Positions 1 through 9,292 of a stretch of 64,000 nucleotides of DNA are shown piece by piece. The DNA lies in NCBI RefSeq assembly GCF_007997035.1, contig NZ_VOSS01000075.1:1-64000 (forward strand), given 5' to 3'. Origin of the DNA: Ralstonia sp. TCR112. GTDB lineage: Bacteria > Pseudomonadota > Gammaproteobacteria > Burkholderiales > Burkholderiaceae. A program made the position numbers and the translations under genes. A model generated the notes under the pieces. It worked only from the letters and a program-made list of their open reading frames with translations. It searched no databases and was not told the DNA's origin. Each line of letters opens with the position of its first letter. Positions within the stretch are counted from its first letter, which is position 1.

Positions 1-1071
1 CGCGGGCAGGCGTCGCAGCCGTTCGTCGCCAACTTGGTGACGCAGGTCGACGTGGTGGAGGCTGGCGGTCTGCCGCTGCCCGTGACCATCAACGGCAGTG
101 AGGATCGCGCCGACCATGCCGAAAACGCCTGGGTCTGCTCGCCCATCACCACGTACGGCCGCTATGCGGCGGAAGAATCCGAGCGATTGATGCCGCGCAT
201 GCTGCGGCCGGTGCTGCGCGGCGCCATTGGCCTGGCCGATGCGTGGATGCGGCATGCGCAGCTCGACCGTGCGGTGGCCGTCAACAACTGGCTGGTCAGT
301 ACGAACCTGTATCCATCGGCGGCGGCCTTCGATCTGGAAGCGCTCGCGCGAACATGCCGCGAGCGCTGGCCGGACCGCGCGATCTGGCTGCGTTCGCTCA
401 ACACGATCCAGCACGCCGACTGGCTGCGCGCCGCCACGGCTGCCGGCTTCGATTTGATCCCCACGCGGCAGGTCTATCTGTTCCTGCAGTTGCAGCGTGC
501 GTCGCGCGTGTCGGAACTGCGTCGCGATCTGCGGCGGGACCTCAAGCTGCTCGACGCGACGCCGCTGACCTTCGTGCCGCACGACGCCTTGACCGACACC
601 GACTTCGCGCAGGCCGAGCGGCTCTATGCGCAGCTCTATCTCGACAAGTATTCCGCGCTGAACCCGCGTTACACCGCAGCGTTTCTTCGCGCGTGGCACG
701 CGGCAGGGCTGCTCGAATGCGCGGGTTTTCGGGATGCGCAGGGCGTGCTGCGCGCGGTGGTCGGCGTGTTTGGGCAAGGGCCGTTGCTGACCGCGCCCAT
801 CGTCGGCTACGACACGACGTGGCCCCAGCAAGCAGGGCTGTATCGCCTGCTGATGGCGCACGTGCTGCGCCTGACCATCACGCGCGATGCCGAGTTGAAC
901 CTGAGCGCTGGCGCCGCGCACTTCAAGCGCCTGCGCGGAGGCGTGCCGGCCATCGAGATGAGCGCCGTCTACTGCAGGCATCTGCCACCCGCCACGCGCC
1001 GCGCCGTCGCCGTGCTGCGCACCCTCACCACCCGGATCGGCGTGCCGATCATGCAACGCTTTCAGTTATGA
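1..1071 (+). CDS. Partial GNAT/acyltransferase-like protein (5' end outside window)
   Basis: The frame is open from the first base of the window to the TGA at 1069–1071, so the gene probably begins upstream; the first possible internal start is a TTG at 34. I do not recognise a named family. The visible part has no signal peptide or membrane segment, and its middle and C-terminal parts (R/L-rich helices followed by a Y/G-rich beta region) suggest a GNAT-like acyltransferase fold. That is only an inference. Its stop overlaps the ATG of the Rieske gene (ATGA at 1068–1071), so the two are probably translationally coupled and act in the same unknown process. Confidence 0.7.
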   Translation, partial: RGQASQPFVANLVTQVDVVEAGGLPLPVTINGSEDRADHAENAWVCSPITTYGRYAAEESERLMPRMLRPVLRGAIGLADAWMRHAQLDRAVAVNNWLVSTNLYPSAAAFDLEALARTCRERWPDRAIWLRSLNTIQHADWLRAATAAGFDLIPTRQVYLFLQLQRASRVSELRRDLRRDLKLLDATPLTFVPHDALTDTDFAQAERLYAQLYLDKYSALNPRYTAAFLRAWHAAGLLECAGFRDAQGVLRAVVGVFGQGPLLTAPIVGYDTTWPQQAGLYRLLMAHVLRLTITRDAELNLSAGAAHFKRLRGGVPAIEMSAVYCRHLPPATRRAVAVLRTLTTRIGVPIMQRFQL

Positions 1072-2096
1072 CTGCCTGGAACGCCACGCTGCTGCGCGGC
1101 TGGTATCCCGTCGCCGAGGCGAACCGCCTGCGCGACAAACCGATGCACGTGACCGTGTTTGGCCGCGCGGTGGTGCTCGCGCGCTTGCCCTCCAGCGGCT
1201 TGCTTGCGCTGGACGATCGCTGCCCGCATCGGCATGTGCCGTTGTCCGACGGCCAGCTCGTTGGCGAGACACTGCAGTGCAAATACCACGGTTGGACGTT
1301 CGGCGCCGACGGCCGCTGCACCACCATGCCGGGCCTGTGCCCAGGCGCCGCCGTGCCCGCCGTGCAAGTGAATGCGTGGCAGGTGTTCGAGCACGACGGG
1401 CTGATCTGGATGAGTGCACGGCCGCCGGGCGAAGCTGCGCCTGCGGCCTTGCCGGCGTTCCTGCAGCGCTTGCCGCCCGGCAGCCGCCGCTTTCTGTGGA
1501 GCACGCTGTGGCAGGCACGCCCCGCCGACGCGCTGGAGAATTTTCTTGACCCGCTGCACACGCATCTCGTGCATCCGGGTCTCGTGCGCAGCCATGGCGC
1601 GCGCCAGCCGATGACGGTGACCGTCGCCCAGTCGGCAGATGGCCTGCAGGTCGACTACGCCGGCCAGCCGCAGCAAAGCGGTCTGCTGTACCGCCTGTTC
1701 GAATCGCCGCGCACGATGGAGCGTGCGCATTTCGGTATCGCCGCGCCTTCCACCGCCCAGCTCGAATACCGCTACGCCAACGGCAGTGCGCTGTATTTCA
1801 CGCTGCACTTCACGCCCGAAGACGAGATGCGCACGCGCCTGTTCGCCACGCTGCATGTGGAAAACCGCTGGGCGCCGGCCTGGGCCGTGCGCTGGCTCGT
1901 CTGGCCGTTCCTGTATCGCGTGGCGGAGCAGGACCGCCGCATCGTGGAAGCGCAGGCCGCCAACAGCGCACGCTTTGGCCGGCAGGACGGCATGTCGACC
2001 GAACTCGATCTCGTGCGGCCGATGCTGGATGCGGTGTGGATGCCGAACGGCAAGCCGGTGGAGGCCGGCGAGCGCGTGATGCAGATGTGGCTGTAG
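1068..2096 (+). CDS. Rieske [2Fe-2S] aromatic ring-hydroxylating oxygenase, alpha-subunit-like
   Basis: The 342-residue protein begins with a Rieske domain: the cluster ligands C52-x-H54 and C71-x2-H74 are intact (CPH and CKYH). The C-terminal half carries the mononuclear iron signature in the segment NFLDPLHTHLVH, with the expected Asp and His ligands. This is the layout of single-polypeptide oxygenases of the vanillate demethylase/phenoxybenzoate dioxygenase type, which need a separate reductase; none is seen nearby. The start is the ATG at 1068, overlapping the stop of the preceding gene. The reading frame extends upstream in an open shadow frame, but that part lies inside the previous gene. 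The substrate cannot be told. Confidence 0.88.
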   Translation: MTAWNATLLRGWYPVAEANRLRDKPMHVTVFGRAVVLARLPSSGLLALDDRCPHRHVPLSDGQLVGETLQCKYHGWTFGADGRCTTMPGLCPGAAVPAVQVNAWQVFEHDGLIWMSARPPGEAAPAALPAFLQRLPPGSRRFLWSTLWQARPADALENFLDPLHTHLVHPGLVRSHGARQPMTVTVAQSADGLQVDYAGQPQQSGLLYRLFESPRTMERAHFGIAAPSTAQLEYRYANGSALYFTLHFTPEDEMRTRLFATLHVENRWAPAWAVRWLVWPFLYRVAEQDRRIVEAQAANSARFGRQDGMSTELDLVRPMLDAVWMPNGKPVEAGERVMQMWL

Positions 2097-2106
2097 CGCC
2101 GCGCTG

Positions 2107-2454
2107 CTACATCGACCGCCCGTCGAAGTGGGTGACCGGCACACTGGCCAAATCGATGTCTTCCAGACAGCGCACGTTGACGGCAATCATGGGCGTGCCG
2201 TCGGGCATGACGCCCTCGGCATACGGATGGATGCCGCAGGTGGGGCAGAAGCGGTGCTTGATGACGTGCTTGCGGAAGAGGTAGGTGCTTGCGTTGTCTT
2301 CCGGCGTCAGCAGCCGCACCTTGTCGCGCGCCACGAACCACAGCAGCGAGCCCTTGCGCTGACAGATGGAGCAGTTGCACGCCATCGCGCTTTCCGGATG
2401 GCCTTCGACTTCGAATGCGACCTTGCCGCAGTGGCAGCTTCCCTTGTGTGTCAT
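2107..2454 (-). CDS. GFA (glutathione-dependent formaldehyde-activating-like) family protein
   Basis: This 115-residue protein has the zinc-binding cysteine pattern of the GFA/CENP-V fold: CHCG near residue 7, CNCSIC near residue 26 and CPTCG near residue 70. Members include S-hydroxymethylglutathione synthase, but most small members like this have no proven reaction. It lies on the minus strand and its stop is only 10 bases from that of the convergent Rieske gene. The ATG at 2454 gives a normal length for the family. The fold is certain; the function is not. Confidence 0.88.
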   Translation of the reverse strand: MTHKGSCHCGKVAFEVEGHPESAMACNCSICQRKGSLLWFVARDKVRLLTPEDNASTYLFRKHVIKHRFCPTCGIHPYAEGVMPDGTPMIAVNVRCLEDIDLASVPVTHFDGRSM

Positions 2455-2659
2455 GCCGGTCTCCTGTGATGTCGTTTTGTGGCGGGCTTGGCGCGGTCCA
2501 CTATAGGCGAGCCGGTTTGGGAGCGGCGCCCCGGTTTCTCGGGAATCGCCCTAGGTCTACGCGGCCGCATGCCGATGCGACAATCGCCGCGAGTCGGTCA
2601 AGCGACCGCGCCACACGGACTGCCGCGCCTTGACGGCGGCCGCGTCATGAGGAGCCATC

Positions 2660-3145
2660 ATGCATCGCCATCGTCCTGTTGCTGTGATTCGAGCGATTTC
2701 CGCTGCCGCTATCTTTGCCGCCGGTGTCGGCGCGTTTGCGCAAGTGCCAGAACCGGCGGCGGCATCGGCTCCGGCCTCGGCACCGCCGCTTGCGGCGCAG
2801 ATCGTCAACATGGGCGGCATGACGCCGGACGAAATCGGCCCCGTCATCGCCGAGATGGGTACGCTGCGCACCAAGACGCTGGTCACGGCGGCCAACGGCA
2901 CGGTGGGCGTCCAGGTCGGTACCGTCGCCAAGCACACGCATACGTACGCCGACGAAATCCAGTACGTGATGTCGGGCACGGCCACCGTCTGGCTCGACAG
3001 CGCGCCGCGGGAAGTCCGGGCGGGCGATCTGGTCGTGATTCCGCGCGGCGTGGTGCACGGAACACTGACCACCAGCCCGGATTTCAAGTCGATGGCGATC
3101 AAGCTGCCGCCGCAGCGTGCGGGCGATACGCACAAGGTGCCGTGA
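2660..3145 (+). CDS. Secreted single-domain cupin protein
   Basis: The 161-residue protein starts with a typical Sec signal peptide (basic start, then an Ala-rich hydrophobic stretch ending near AFAQ at about residue 28). An Ala/Pro linker and one cupin domain follow. Cupin motif 1 shows the metal ligands H-T-H and a downstream Glu, and motif 2 reads PRGVVH with its His. A periplasmic metal-binding cupin is therefore clear, but the substrate is not. It stands alone between the GFA gene and hemE. Confidence 0.82.
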   Translation: MHRHRPVAVIRAISAAAIFAAGVGAFAQVPEPAAASAPASAPPLAAQIVNMGGMTPDEIGPVIAEMGTLRTKTLVTAANGTVGVQVGTVAKHTHTYADEIQYVMSGTATVWLDSAPREVRAGDLVVIPRGVVHGTLTTSPDFKSMAIKLPPQRAGDTHKVP

Positions 3146-3207
3146 TATCTGCGTCGTGATTGGCGACGGGTTGGCCTGGGTCAGGGAAGGATAAAAACAC
3201 CATCCCT

Positions 3208-3213
3208 TACAAT
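3208..3213 (+). promoter_or_regulatory. Possible -10 element before hemE
   Basis: TACAAT lies 26 bases before the hemE start codon. No good -35 hexamer is seen at the usual spacing, so this is only a weak sigma-70 candidate. Confidence 0.25.
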
Positions 3214-3239
3214 GGCGCCCTCCTCAAGAGTCCATCGCC

Positions 3240-4334
3240 ATGTCCGCCCCGCTCGCCAACGACACCTTCCTGCGCGCCCTGCGCCGCCAGCCGACCGACT
3301 ACACCCCGCTGTGGCTGATGCGCCAGGCGGGCCGCTATCTGCCTGAGTACAACGCCACGCGTGCGCGGGCCGGCAGCTTCCTCGGCTTGGCCAAGTCGCC
3401 TGCGTACGCGACGGAAGTGACGCTGCAGCCGCTGGACCGCTACCCCTTGGACGCGGCAATCCTGTTCTCCGACATCCTGACCGTGCCCGACGCCATGGGC
3501 CTGGGGCTGTCGTTCGCGCAAGGCGAGGGGCCGCGCTTTGCCAAGCCGGTGCGCACGGAAGCCGATGTGGCGGCGCTGTCCGTGCCGGACATGTCGTCGC
3601 TGCAATACGTGTTTGACGCCGTGGCGGAAATCCGCCGTGCGCTCGTCCAGGACGGCCGCCAGCGGGTGCCGCTCATCGGCTTCTCGGGCAGCCCGTGGAC
3701 GCTCGCCTGCTACATGGTCGAAGGCGGCGGTTCGGACGACTTCCGCACCGTCAAGTCGATGCTCTACGCGCGCCCGGACCTGATGCACCGCATCCTGGAG
3801 ATCAACGCGCAGGCCGTGATCGACTATCTGAATGCACAGATCGATGCAGGCGCACAGGCTGTGCAGGTGTTCGATACCTGGGGCGGAGCGCTGGCCGATG
3901 GCATCTACCAGGAGTTTTCGCTGGCCTACATGGCCCGCGTGGTGAAGGGTATTCGCCCCGGGGCCGACGGCCAGCGCGTGCCGGTCATCCTGTTCACCAA
4001 GGGCGGCGGCCTGTGGCTCGAAGGCATGGCCGAGACCGGTGCTGACGCGCTGGGCGTGGACTGGACCGTCAACCTGCAGCGCGCTCGCCAGCGAACGGCG
4101 GGCCGCGTCGCCTTGCAAGGCAACCTGGACCCCACCGTGCTGTTTGCCGAGCCGGAGGCGATTCGCGCGCAAGCGCGCCGCGTGCTGGAAGACTACGCAG
4201 CCGGCGGTGGCAGCGATGGCCACATCTTCAACCTCGGCCACGGCATCTCGCAGTTCACCCCGCCCGAAGCCGTATCGGTGCTGGTGGAGGAGGTGCACAG
4301 CTTCAGCCGCGCGCTGCGGTCGAAAGCGAAGTAA
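3240..4334 (+). CDS. hemE: Uroporphyrinogen decarboxylase
   Basis: This 364-residue protein converts uroporphyrinogen III to coproporphyrinogen III in haem synthesis, in the cytoplasm. The N-terminal family signature [15 protein letters not shown] (about residues 22–36) is intact, as are the GFSG(S)PWTLA segment and the HIFNLGHGI segment near the C terminus. Length matches the family. The start at 3240 keeps the usual N terminus before the signature. It is a single gene with no obvious operon partner; a second haem gene, hemL, lies 3.4 kb downstream on the other strand. Confidence 0.97.
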   Translation: MSAPLANDTFLRALRRQPTDYTPLWLMRQAGRYLPEYNATRARAGSFLGLAKSPAYATEVTLQPLDRYPLDAAILFSDILTVPDAMGLGLSFAQGEGPRFAKPVRTEADVAALSVPDMSSLQYVFDAVAEIRRALVQDGRQRVPLIGFSGSPWTLACYMVEGGGSDDFRTVKSMLYARPDLMHRILEINAQAVIDYLNAQIDAGAQAVQVFDTWGGALADGIYQEFSLAYMARVVKGIRPGADGQRVPVILFTKGGGLWLEGMAETGADALGVDWTVNLQRARQRTAGRVALQGNLDPTVLFAEPEAIRAQARRVLEDYAAGGGSDGHIFNLGHGISQFTPPEAVSVLVEEVHSFSRALRSKAK

Positions 4335-4924
4335 CACGATCAAGATCAATGCTGCAGTGCGATAGCGTTTGAATCGTGCCGCAATAGTGCGTGAAGTCGG
4401 GGGCACGGGTGGAATCTTCGCCGCTTTGGTGCAGTAGGGGTGAGTGACTACTCGCGTGCCGGTGGCCCCATCTGGCCCCAACGGGGTGTCAAGCGATTTA
4501 TTTCGCGCTTTCTGGTGCGTAAGCCGGCTGTCAAGACTTGACTTATGCACAAAGCTGTCGCGGCTGGTTCTTTCCGCGGCGCAACAGGGGCGGCTCTGTG
4601 CACGCACCGCATAAGTGTTTGATTTTTCTGAAAGAAAGCCGCGTGCGCGTAAATCGTGCAAGCTAGAAAAACAGCGCGTCTACCGGCCTTCGCGGGCGCA
4701 GCGGCCGACTTTTCAACAAAGTTATCCACAGGCCGTGTGGATAGGCCGGAAAACGGTCGCCGATCAGGGCGCCAAGGCATAAACCTCAAGTAGTACTTGA
4801 ACATTGAACCGACCATGGCAATGGCTGTGAAGGCAAGGTGAGATGGGCAAGACGCATTTCCCAGGTGCAGGATGCGCCGCTGCATCGCAACAAACTCTTT
4901 GCAATTCAACCGTTTGCGCCAAGC
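4335..4924. other. Intergenic region hemE–priA
   Basis: This 590-base stretch holds no convincing gene. Its only clear signal is the inverted pair of DnaA-box-like sites at 4722–4744. A short CCCC/GGGG hairpin lies near 4477–4486. The open frame that runs into priA from 4838 is treated as leader. Confidence 0.6.
4722..4744 (+). promoter_or_regulatory. Inverted pair of DnaA-box-like sites upstream of priA
   Basis: TTATCCACA at 4722–4730 is a perfect DnaA box. TGTGGATAG at 4736–4744 is an oppositely oriented box with one mismatch, five bases away. They lie about 180 bases before the chosen priA start, where DnaA could act on transcription of this primosome gene. Confidence 0.6.
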
Positions 4925-7222
4925 ATGACCACCGCCCACGTCGACGCCGCGTTTTCTGATGCCCAGGTGTCGGCTGCCATTGCGCGTGTGGTGATCGATA
5001 CACCGCTCGATGCCGTGTTCGATTACCGGTGCGGGCAACCTGTGCTGGTTGGGCAGCTCGTGGTGGTGCCGTTCGGCAACAGGCGGGTGGTGGCGTTGGT
5101 GGTCGAAACTGCCGCAACCACCGATGTTCCGCAAGAAAAGCTGCGCGATGTGGAGCGGGTGCTGGCCTGGGTGCCGCCGCTCGACGCCGAATGGCGGGCG
5201 CTCGCCGAATTTGCTGCCGGTTACTACCACCGTGCGCTCGGCGAGGTGACGTTGCCCGCGTTGCCGCCGTTGTGGCGCACGCCGGGCAGCTGGGACAACC
5301 TCGCCCGGCAGGCCAACGAAACCGTCTACGTGATGTTTGAACCGGCGCGGGCCGCGTTGCTCGACAGCGTTCCGAAACGTGCGTCCGGCGCCATGCGCCT
5401 GGCCGAAGCACTGACCGGCGATGGCGAGCTGTCCACCAGCGCCGCCGTTGAATTGCACGGGCAAGCCGTCGCCAAGCTGCGGGACTGGACGACCGTCGGC
5501 TGGCTGCGCGCAGAACTGCGGCCGAAGGCGCTGCTGCCGCAACCGCTCGAGCTGCCGGCGCCTTCCGTCGCGCCCGCCCTGAACGACGAACAGGCCGCCG
5601 CCGTGGCGGCCATCGCCCAGGCCGGGGCGGCGGGTACCTTCAGCCCCTTCCTATTGTTTGGCGTGACCGGAAGCGGCAAGACCGAGGTCTACCTGCACGC
5701 CATCGCCGACGCCTTGGCGCGCGACCCCGCCGCGCAGGTCCTGATGCTGGTGCCCGAGATCAACCTGACGCCGCAGCTGGAGGCGCGCATTGCGGCGCGT
5801 TTTCCCGGCGTGCCCATGGCCGCGCTGCACAGCGGTCTGGCCGAACAGCCGCGCGCGCTGAACTGGCTGGCCGCGCATCGCGGTGAAGCGCGCATCGTGC
5901 TCGGCACGCGGCTGGCGATGCTGGCGTCGCTGCCCAACCTCGCGCTCATCCTTGTCGATGAGGAGCACGACACGTCGTACAAGCAGCAGGAGGGTCTGCG
6001 TTATTCCGCACGCGACCTGGCGCTATGGCGTGCCAAGCAGCGCAACATCCCCGTGGTACTGGGCTCTGCCACGCCGTCGCTGGAAACCTGGTGGCGCGCC
6101 GAGCAGACGGCTACGACGCGCCTGACGCTCTCGCAACGCGCGCAGGCAGAAGCGGTGCTGCCGCGCGTGTCGCTCATCGACCTGAACCTGGAGCGCCGCG
6201 CCGGGCGTGCGATTCGTGATGGGCTGTCCAAACCGCTCGTCGATGCGATTGCCGATCGCCTGGCGCGCGGCGAACAAAGCCTGCTGTTCCTCAACCGCCG
6301 CGGCTACGCGCCTGTGCTGTCCTGCGACGCCTGCGGCTGGCTGTCGGGCTGTCCGCGCTGCTCGGCGTACCTGGTGCTGCACAAGCCGGAGCGGCGCCTG
6401 CGCTGTCACCACTGCGGGTACGAATCGCGCATTCCGCATCACTGCCCCGACTGCGGCAACGTCGACATCGCCCCGCTCGGGCGCGGCACCCAGCGCATTG
6501 AAGAAACGCTCGGCGAGCTGTTTCCGCAGGCCCGCGTCGCCCGCATCGACGCCGATTCCACCCGCCGCAAGGGCAGCGCCGAAGCGCTGTTCGACACCGT
6601 GCACGAAGGCGGCGTCGACATCCTGATCGGCACGCAGATGGTCGCCAAGGGGCACGACTTCCAGCGCGTGACGCTGGTGGGCGTGGTCGCGCCCGATTCC
6701 TCGCTGTTCTCGCACGACTTCCGCGCGGGAGAGCATCTCTTTGCCTCGCTGATGCAGGTGGCGGGCCGCGCGGGCCGGGCCGGCTTGGCCGGCGAGGTGC
6801 TGATTCAGACGCGGTATCCCGACGCACCGGCGCTGCAGGCGCTGGTTCGGCACGACTACGACGGTTTTGCGCGCCAGCTGCTGCGGGAGCGCAAACAGGC
6901 CGGGCTGCCGCCGTTTGCCTATCAGGCGTTGTTGACCGCAGAGCACAAGGAAGTCGCACGCGCGCTGGAGTTTTTGGGCGCCGCGCGTTCGGCTGGTGAA
7001 GCCTTGGCCGCTGAATTGGGCGCGCCGGTGTTTTTGCATGATCCGGTGCCGATGACGATGGTGCGCCTGGCCAACCGCGAGCGGGCGCAGTTGCTGGTGG
7101 AATCGGGTTCTCGCGCGGCTTTGCAGAAGCTGTTGACTGCCTGGACTGAGGGGTTTGCGGGGATTGGCAAGACTGTGAAGGGGGTGCGGTGGCAGTTGGA
7201 GATTGATCCTTTGAGGATTTGA
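4925..7222 (+). CDS. priA: Primosomal replication restart helicase PriA (N')
   Basis: PriA recognises stalled forks and reloads the replicative helicase. The protein has an N-terminal DNA-binding domain, a Walker A motif (GVTGSGKT, from about residue 246), the DEEH box (from about residue 345), and the zinc-binding cysteine cluster starting at about C467 (CDACG, CPRC, CHHCG, CPDCG). The helicase C-terminal motifs GTQMVAKGHDF and QVAGRAGR follow. The ATG at 4925 gives 765 residues, close to the family; an upstream ATG at 4838 would add 29 residues of non-conserved character. No strong ribosome-binding site marks either start. Confidence 0.95.
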   Translation: MTTAHVDAAFSDAQVSAAIARVVIDTPLDAVFDYRCGQPVLVGQLVVVPFGNRRVVALVVETAATTDVPQEKLRDVERVLAWVPPLDAEWRALAEFAAGYYHRALGEVTLPALPPLWRTPGSWDNLARQANETVYVMFEPARAALLDSVPKRASGAMRLAEALTGDGELSTSAAVELHGQAVAKLRDWTTVGWLRAELRPKALLPQPLELPAPSVAPALNDEQAAAVAAIAQAGAAGTFSPFLLFGVTGSGKTEVYLHAIADALARDPAAQVLMLVPEINLTPQLEARIAARFPGVPMAALHSGLAEQPRALNWLAAHRGEARIVLGTRLAMLASLPNLALILVDEEHDTSYKQQEGLRYSARDLALWRAKQRNIPVVLGSATPSLETWWRAEQTATTRLTLSQRAQAEAVLPRVSLIDLNLERRAGRAIRDGLSKPLVDAIADRLARGEQSLLFLNRRGYAPVLSCDACGWLSGCPRCSAYLVLHKPERRLRCHHCGYESRIPHHCPDCGNVDIAPLGRGTQRIEETLGELFPQARVARIDADSTRRKGSAEALFDTVHEGGVDILIGTQMVAKGHDFQRVTLVGVVAPDSSLFSHDFRAGEHLFASLMQVAGRAGRAGLAGEVLIQTRYPDAPALQALVRHDYDGFARQLLRERKQAGLPPFAYQALLTAEHKEVARALEFLGAARSAGEALAAELGAPVFLHDPVPMTMVRLANRERAQLLVESGSRAALQKLLTAWTEGFAGIGKTVKGVRWQLEIDPLRI

Positions 7223-7249
7223 GCGTTGGTGGTCCACCTCCCTTTCGTT

Positions 7250-7725
7250 CCCTGCCGGGACCGACTCACTTTTCTTTGTCTTGCCAAAGAAAAGTAAGCA
7301 AACAGAAGGCGCGCCCGAGATGGCGAAAAGATTCCTTGAATTTGCGTAACCGGGCGGAGGTGGGGAAAACTCGCTGCGCTCAGACAGTTCCCCACCTTTT
7401 TTCCGCCCGCTTACGAAAATTCAAGGCGCCATCAAGGGCTCAACGTCAAAAGAAAAAGGCCAACCCGTCGCGAGGTTGGCCTTGTCTTTTGGGCTTGTGT
7501 CCAGATGGTGTGGCTTTTGTCCTTTGACTTTCCTGCCCTAGATGGCGCCTTGAATTTCTGTTGCAGGGAGGAAAAAGAGGGGGAAACTGTCTGAGCGAAG
7601 CGAGTTTTTCCCGTCTCCGCCCGGTTACGGAAATTCAAGGAATCTTTCGCCATCTCGGGCGCGCCTTTCTTTTGCCTACCTTTCTTTGGCCAAGACCAAA
7701 AGAAAGTAAGTCAGCCCCGGCAGGG
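7250..7725. repeat. Large nested inverted repeat between priA and hemL
   Basis: The left end CCCTGCCGGG (7250–7259) pairs with its inverted copy ending at 7725, and the similarity continues inward through about 190 bases per arm with few mismatches. Each arm is itself a palindrome: in the left arm 7331–7367 pairs with 7388–7425 around a CTCGCTGCGCTCAGACAG-like centre, and the right arm repeats this around 7545–7645. The exact middle holds a perfect 10-bp hairpin (7456–7483). The element fills the gap between two convergent genes. Short frames on both strands inside it give similar peptides and are not thought to be genes. Confidence 0.9.
7456..7490. terminator. Bidirectional intrinsic terminator at the palindrome centre
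   Basis: AAGGCCAACC (7456–7465) pairs perfectly with GGTTGGCCTT (7474–7483) over an 8-base loop. The plus strand continues with GTCTTTT; on the minus strand the stem runs into a T-tract (the A-run at 7452–7457). It would serve both priA and hemL. Confidence 0.65.
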
Positions 7726-7777
7726 GATGAAACAAGCGATGCACCACCAAGCCCCATCCCCAAAATACAAAAAAAAC

Positions 7778-9078
7778 TCAAACAGCCCTAAACGCCTTCC
7801 GAGCCGCCTCAAACGTCGCATCCAAGATCGCATCATCATGCGTCGCCGACACAAACCCGGCCTCAAACGCAGACGGCGCCAGATACACACCCTGATCCAA
7901 CATCGCATGGAAGAACGCATTGAAGCGACCAACATCGCTCTTGGTCACTTCAGCAAAGCTCGTCGGTACGCCTTCACGGAAGTAGATGCCGAACATGCCG
8001 CCAACGCTGTCCGCGGCAAACGGCACGCCAACTTCACGTGCGATATCGGCCAGCCCATCCACCAGCTTGCGCGTCTGCGCGGCCAGCCGGTCATGGAAAC
8101 CATCCGCCGCAATCAGCCGCAACGTGGTGAGCCCGGCCGCCACGGCCAGCGGATTTCCCGACAGCGTCCCGGCCTGGTACACGTTGCCCAGCGGCGCCAG
8201 GAATCCCATGATGTCGCGGCGGCCGCCAAACGCGGCGGCCGGCATGCCCCCGCCGATGACCTTGCCCAGGCACGTCAGGTCCGGCTTGATGCCGTACAGT
8301 GCCTGCGCGCAACCGAGCGCGACGCGAAAGCCGGTCATCACCTCGTCAAAGATCAGCACGGCGCCGTGCTCGGTACACAGCGAACGCATGGCCTGGTGGA
8401 ATTCGTTGCTGCCACGCACGAGGTTCATGTTGCCGGCCACCGGCTCGACGATCACGGCCGCGATTTCCTTGCCGTGGCGGGCAAAGGCCTCACGCAGCGC
8501 GGCGACGTCGTTGTACGGCAGCACCATCGTGTGCTTGACCACGTCTTCCGGCACGCCGGCGGAAGACGGCGCGTTCTGCGTCGTATCGGCAAACGTCAGC
8601 AGGCCCGAACCGGCCTTGACCAGCAGGCTGTCGGCGTGACCGTGGTAGCAGCCTTCGAACTTGACGATCAGGTCACGCCCGGTAAAGCCGCGCGCCAGGC
8701 GCAGGGCGCTCATGGTGGCCTCGGTACCCGACGACACGAGCCGCACCTGCTCGATCGACGGCACGAGCTTGCAGATTTCCTCGGCCATGACGACTTCGGC
8801 CTCGGTGGGCGCGCCAAACGAGAAGCTGTCAGCGGCGACGTCCTGCACGGCACGGACGACCTCCGGATGCGCGTGCCCGACGATCATCGGGCCCCACGAG
8901 CCGACGTAGTCGATATAGCGGGTGCGTCCGCGTCCCACAGGTACGGGCCGGCTGCCTTGGCAATGAAGCGCGGGGTGCCGCCCACCGAGCGGAAGGCGCG
9001 CACCGGCGAGTTCACCCCGCCGGGAATGGTCTTCTGGGCACGTTCAAACAGGGCAGCGCTGCGGGAGGAAGTCGACAT
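7778..9078 (-). pseudogene. hemL: Glutamate-1-semialdehyde 2,1-aminomutase, frameshifted as given
   Basis: HemL makes 5-aminolevulinate, the first committed tetrapyrrole precursor in the C5 pathway. The N-terminal part (9078 down to about 8925) reads [12 protein letters not shown] and GPYLWDAD as in the family. The rest (about 8938 to 7778) continues in another frame from [11 protein letters not shown] to the C terminus, including the PLP region DEVMTGFRV and the GGGMP segment. One base is missing near 8925: adding a G on the coding strand (C on the plus strand) restores D-G-T-R-Y. All family motifs are otherwise intact and the joined length is normal, about 433 residues. A sequence error is more likely than a real null allele. 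Confidence 0.9.
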
Positions 9079-9292
9079 GGAGGATGTTGGAAGAGAGCGT
9101 TGCGCCGAGCAGAACTGTGCTGGGGCGCGGTTTAAGGGCGGTTCGAGGCGATTATGTGGTGGTTTGCCGCAGATCCGGGTTGGATGCAGTCAAACAGCAT
9201 GTCTGCCCGGCGCCTGTTCTGGCGTAGCCGAGCGTGATTCGGTACCATCTGGCCTGCCATTTTAATAGACGGAACCACCGAAGCTTTGCCCT

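Noticed and set aside
4477-4486. CCCC/GGGG hairpin in the hemE–priA gap as terminator
   Set aside because: The stem is only four pairs and no T-run follows.
7219-7653. Two small proteins within the palindrome
   Set aside because: Their similarity is explained by the inverted repeat of the DNA; no start signals or domain likeness.
7727-9265. Plus-strand open frame opposite hemL
   Set aside because: Shadow of the hemL coding strand; no family likeness.
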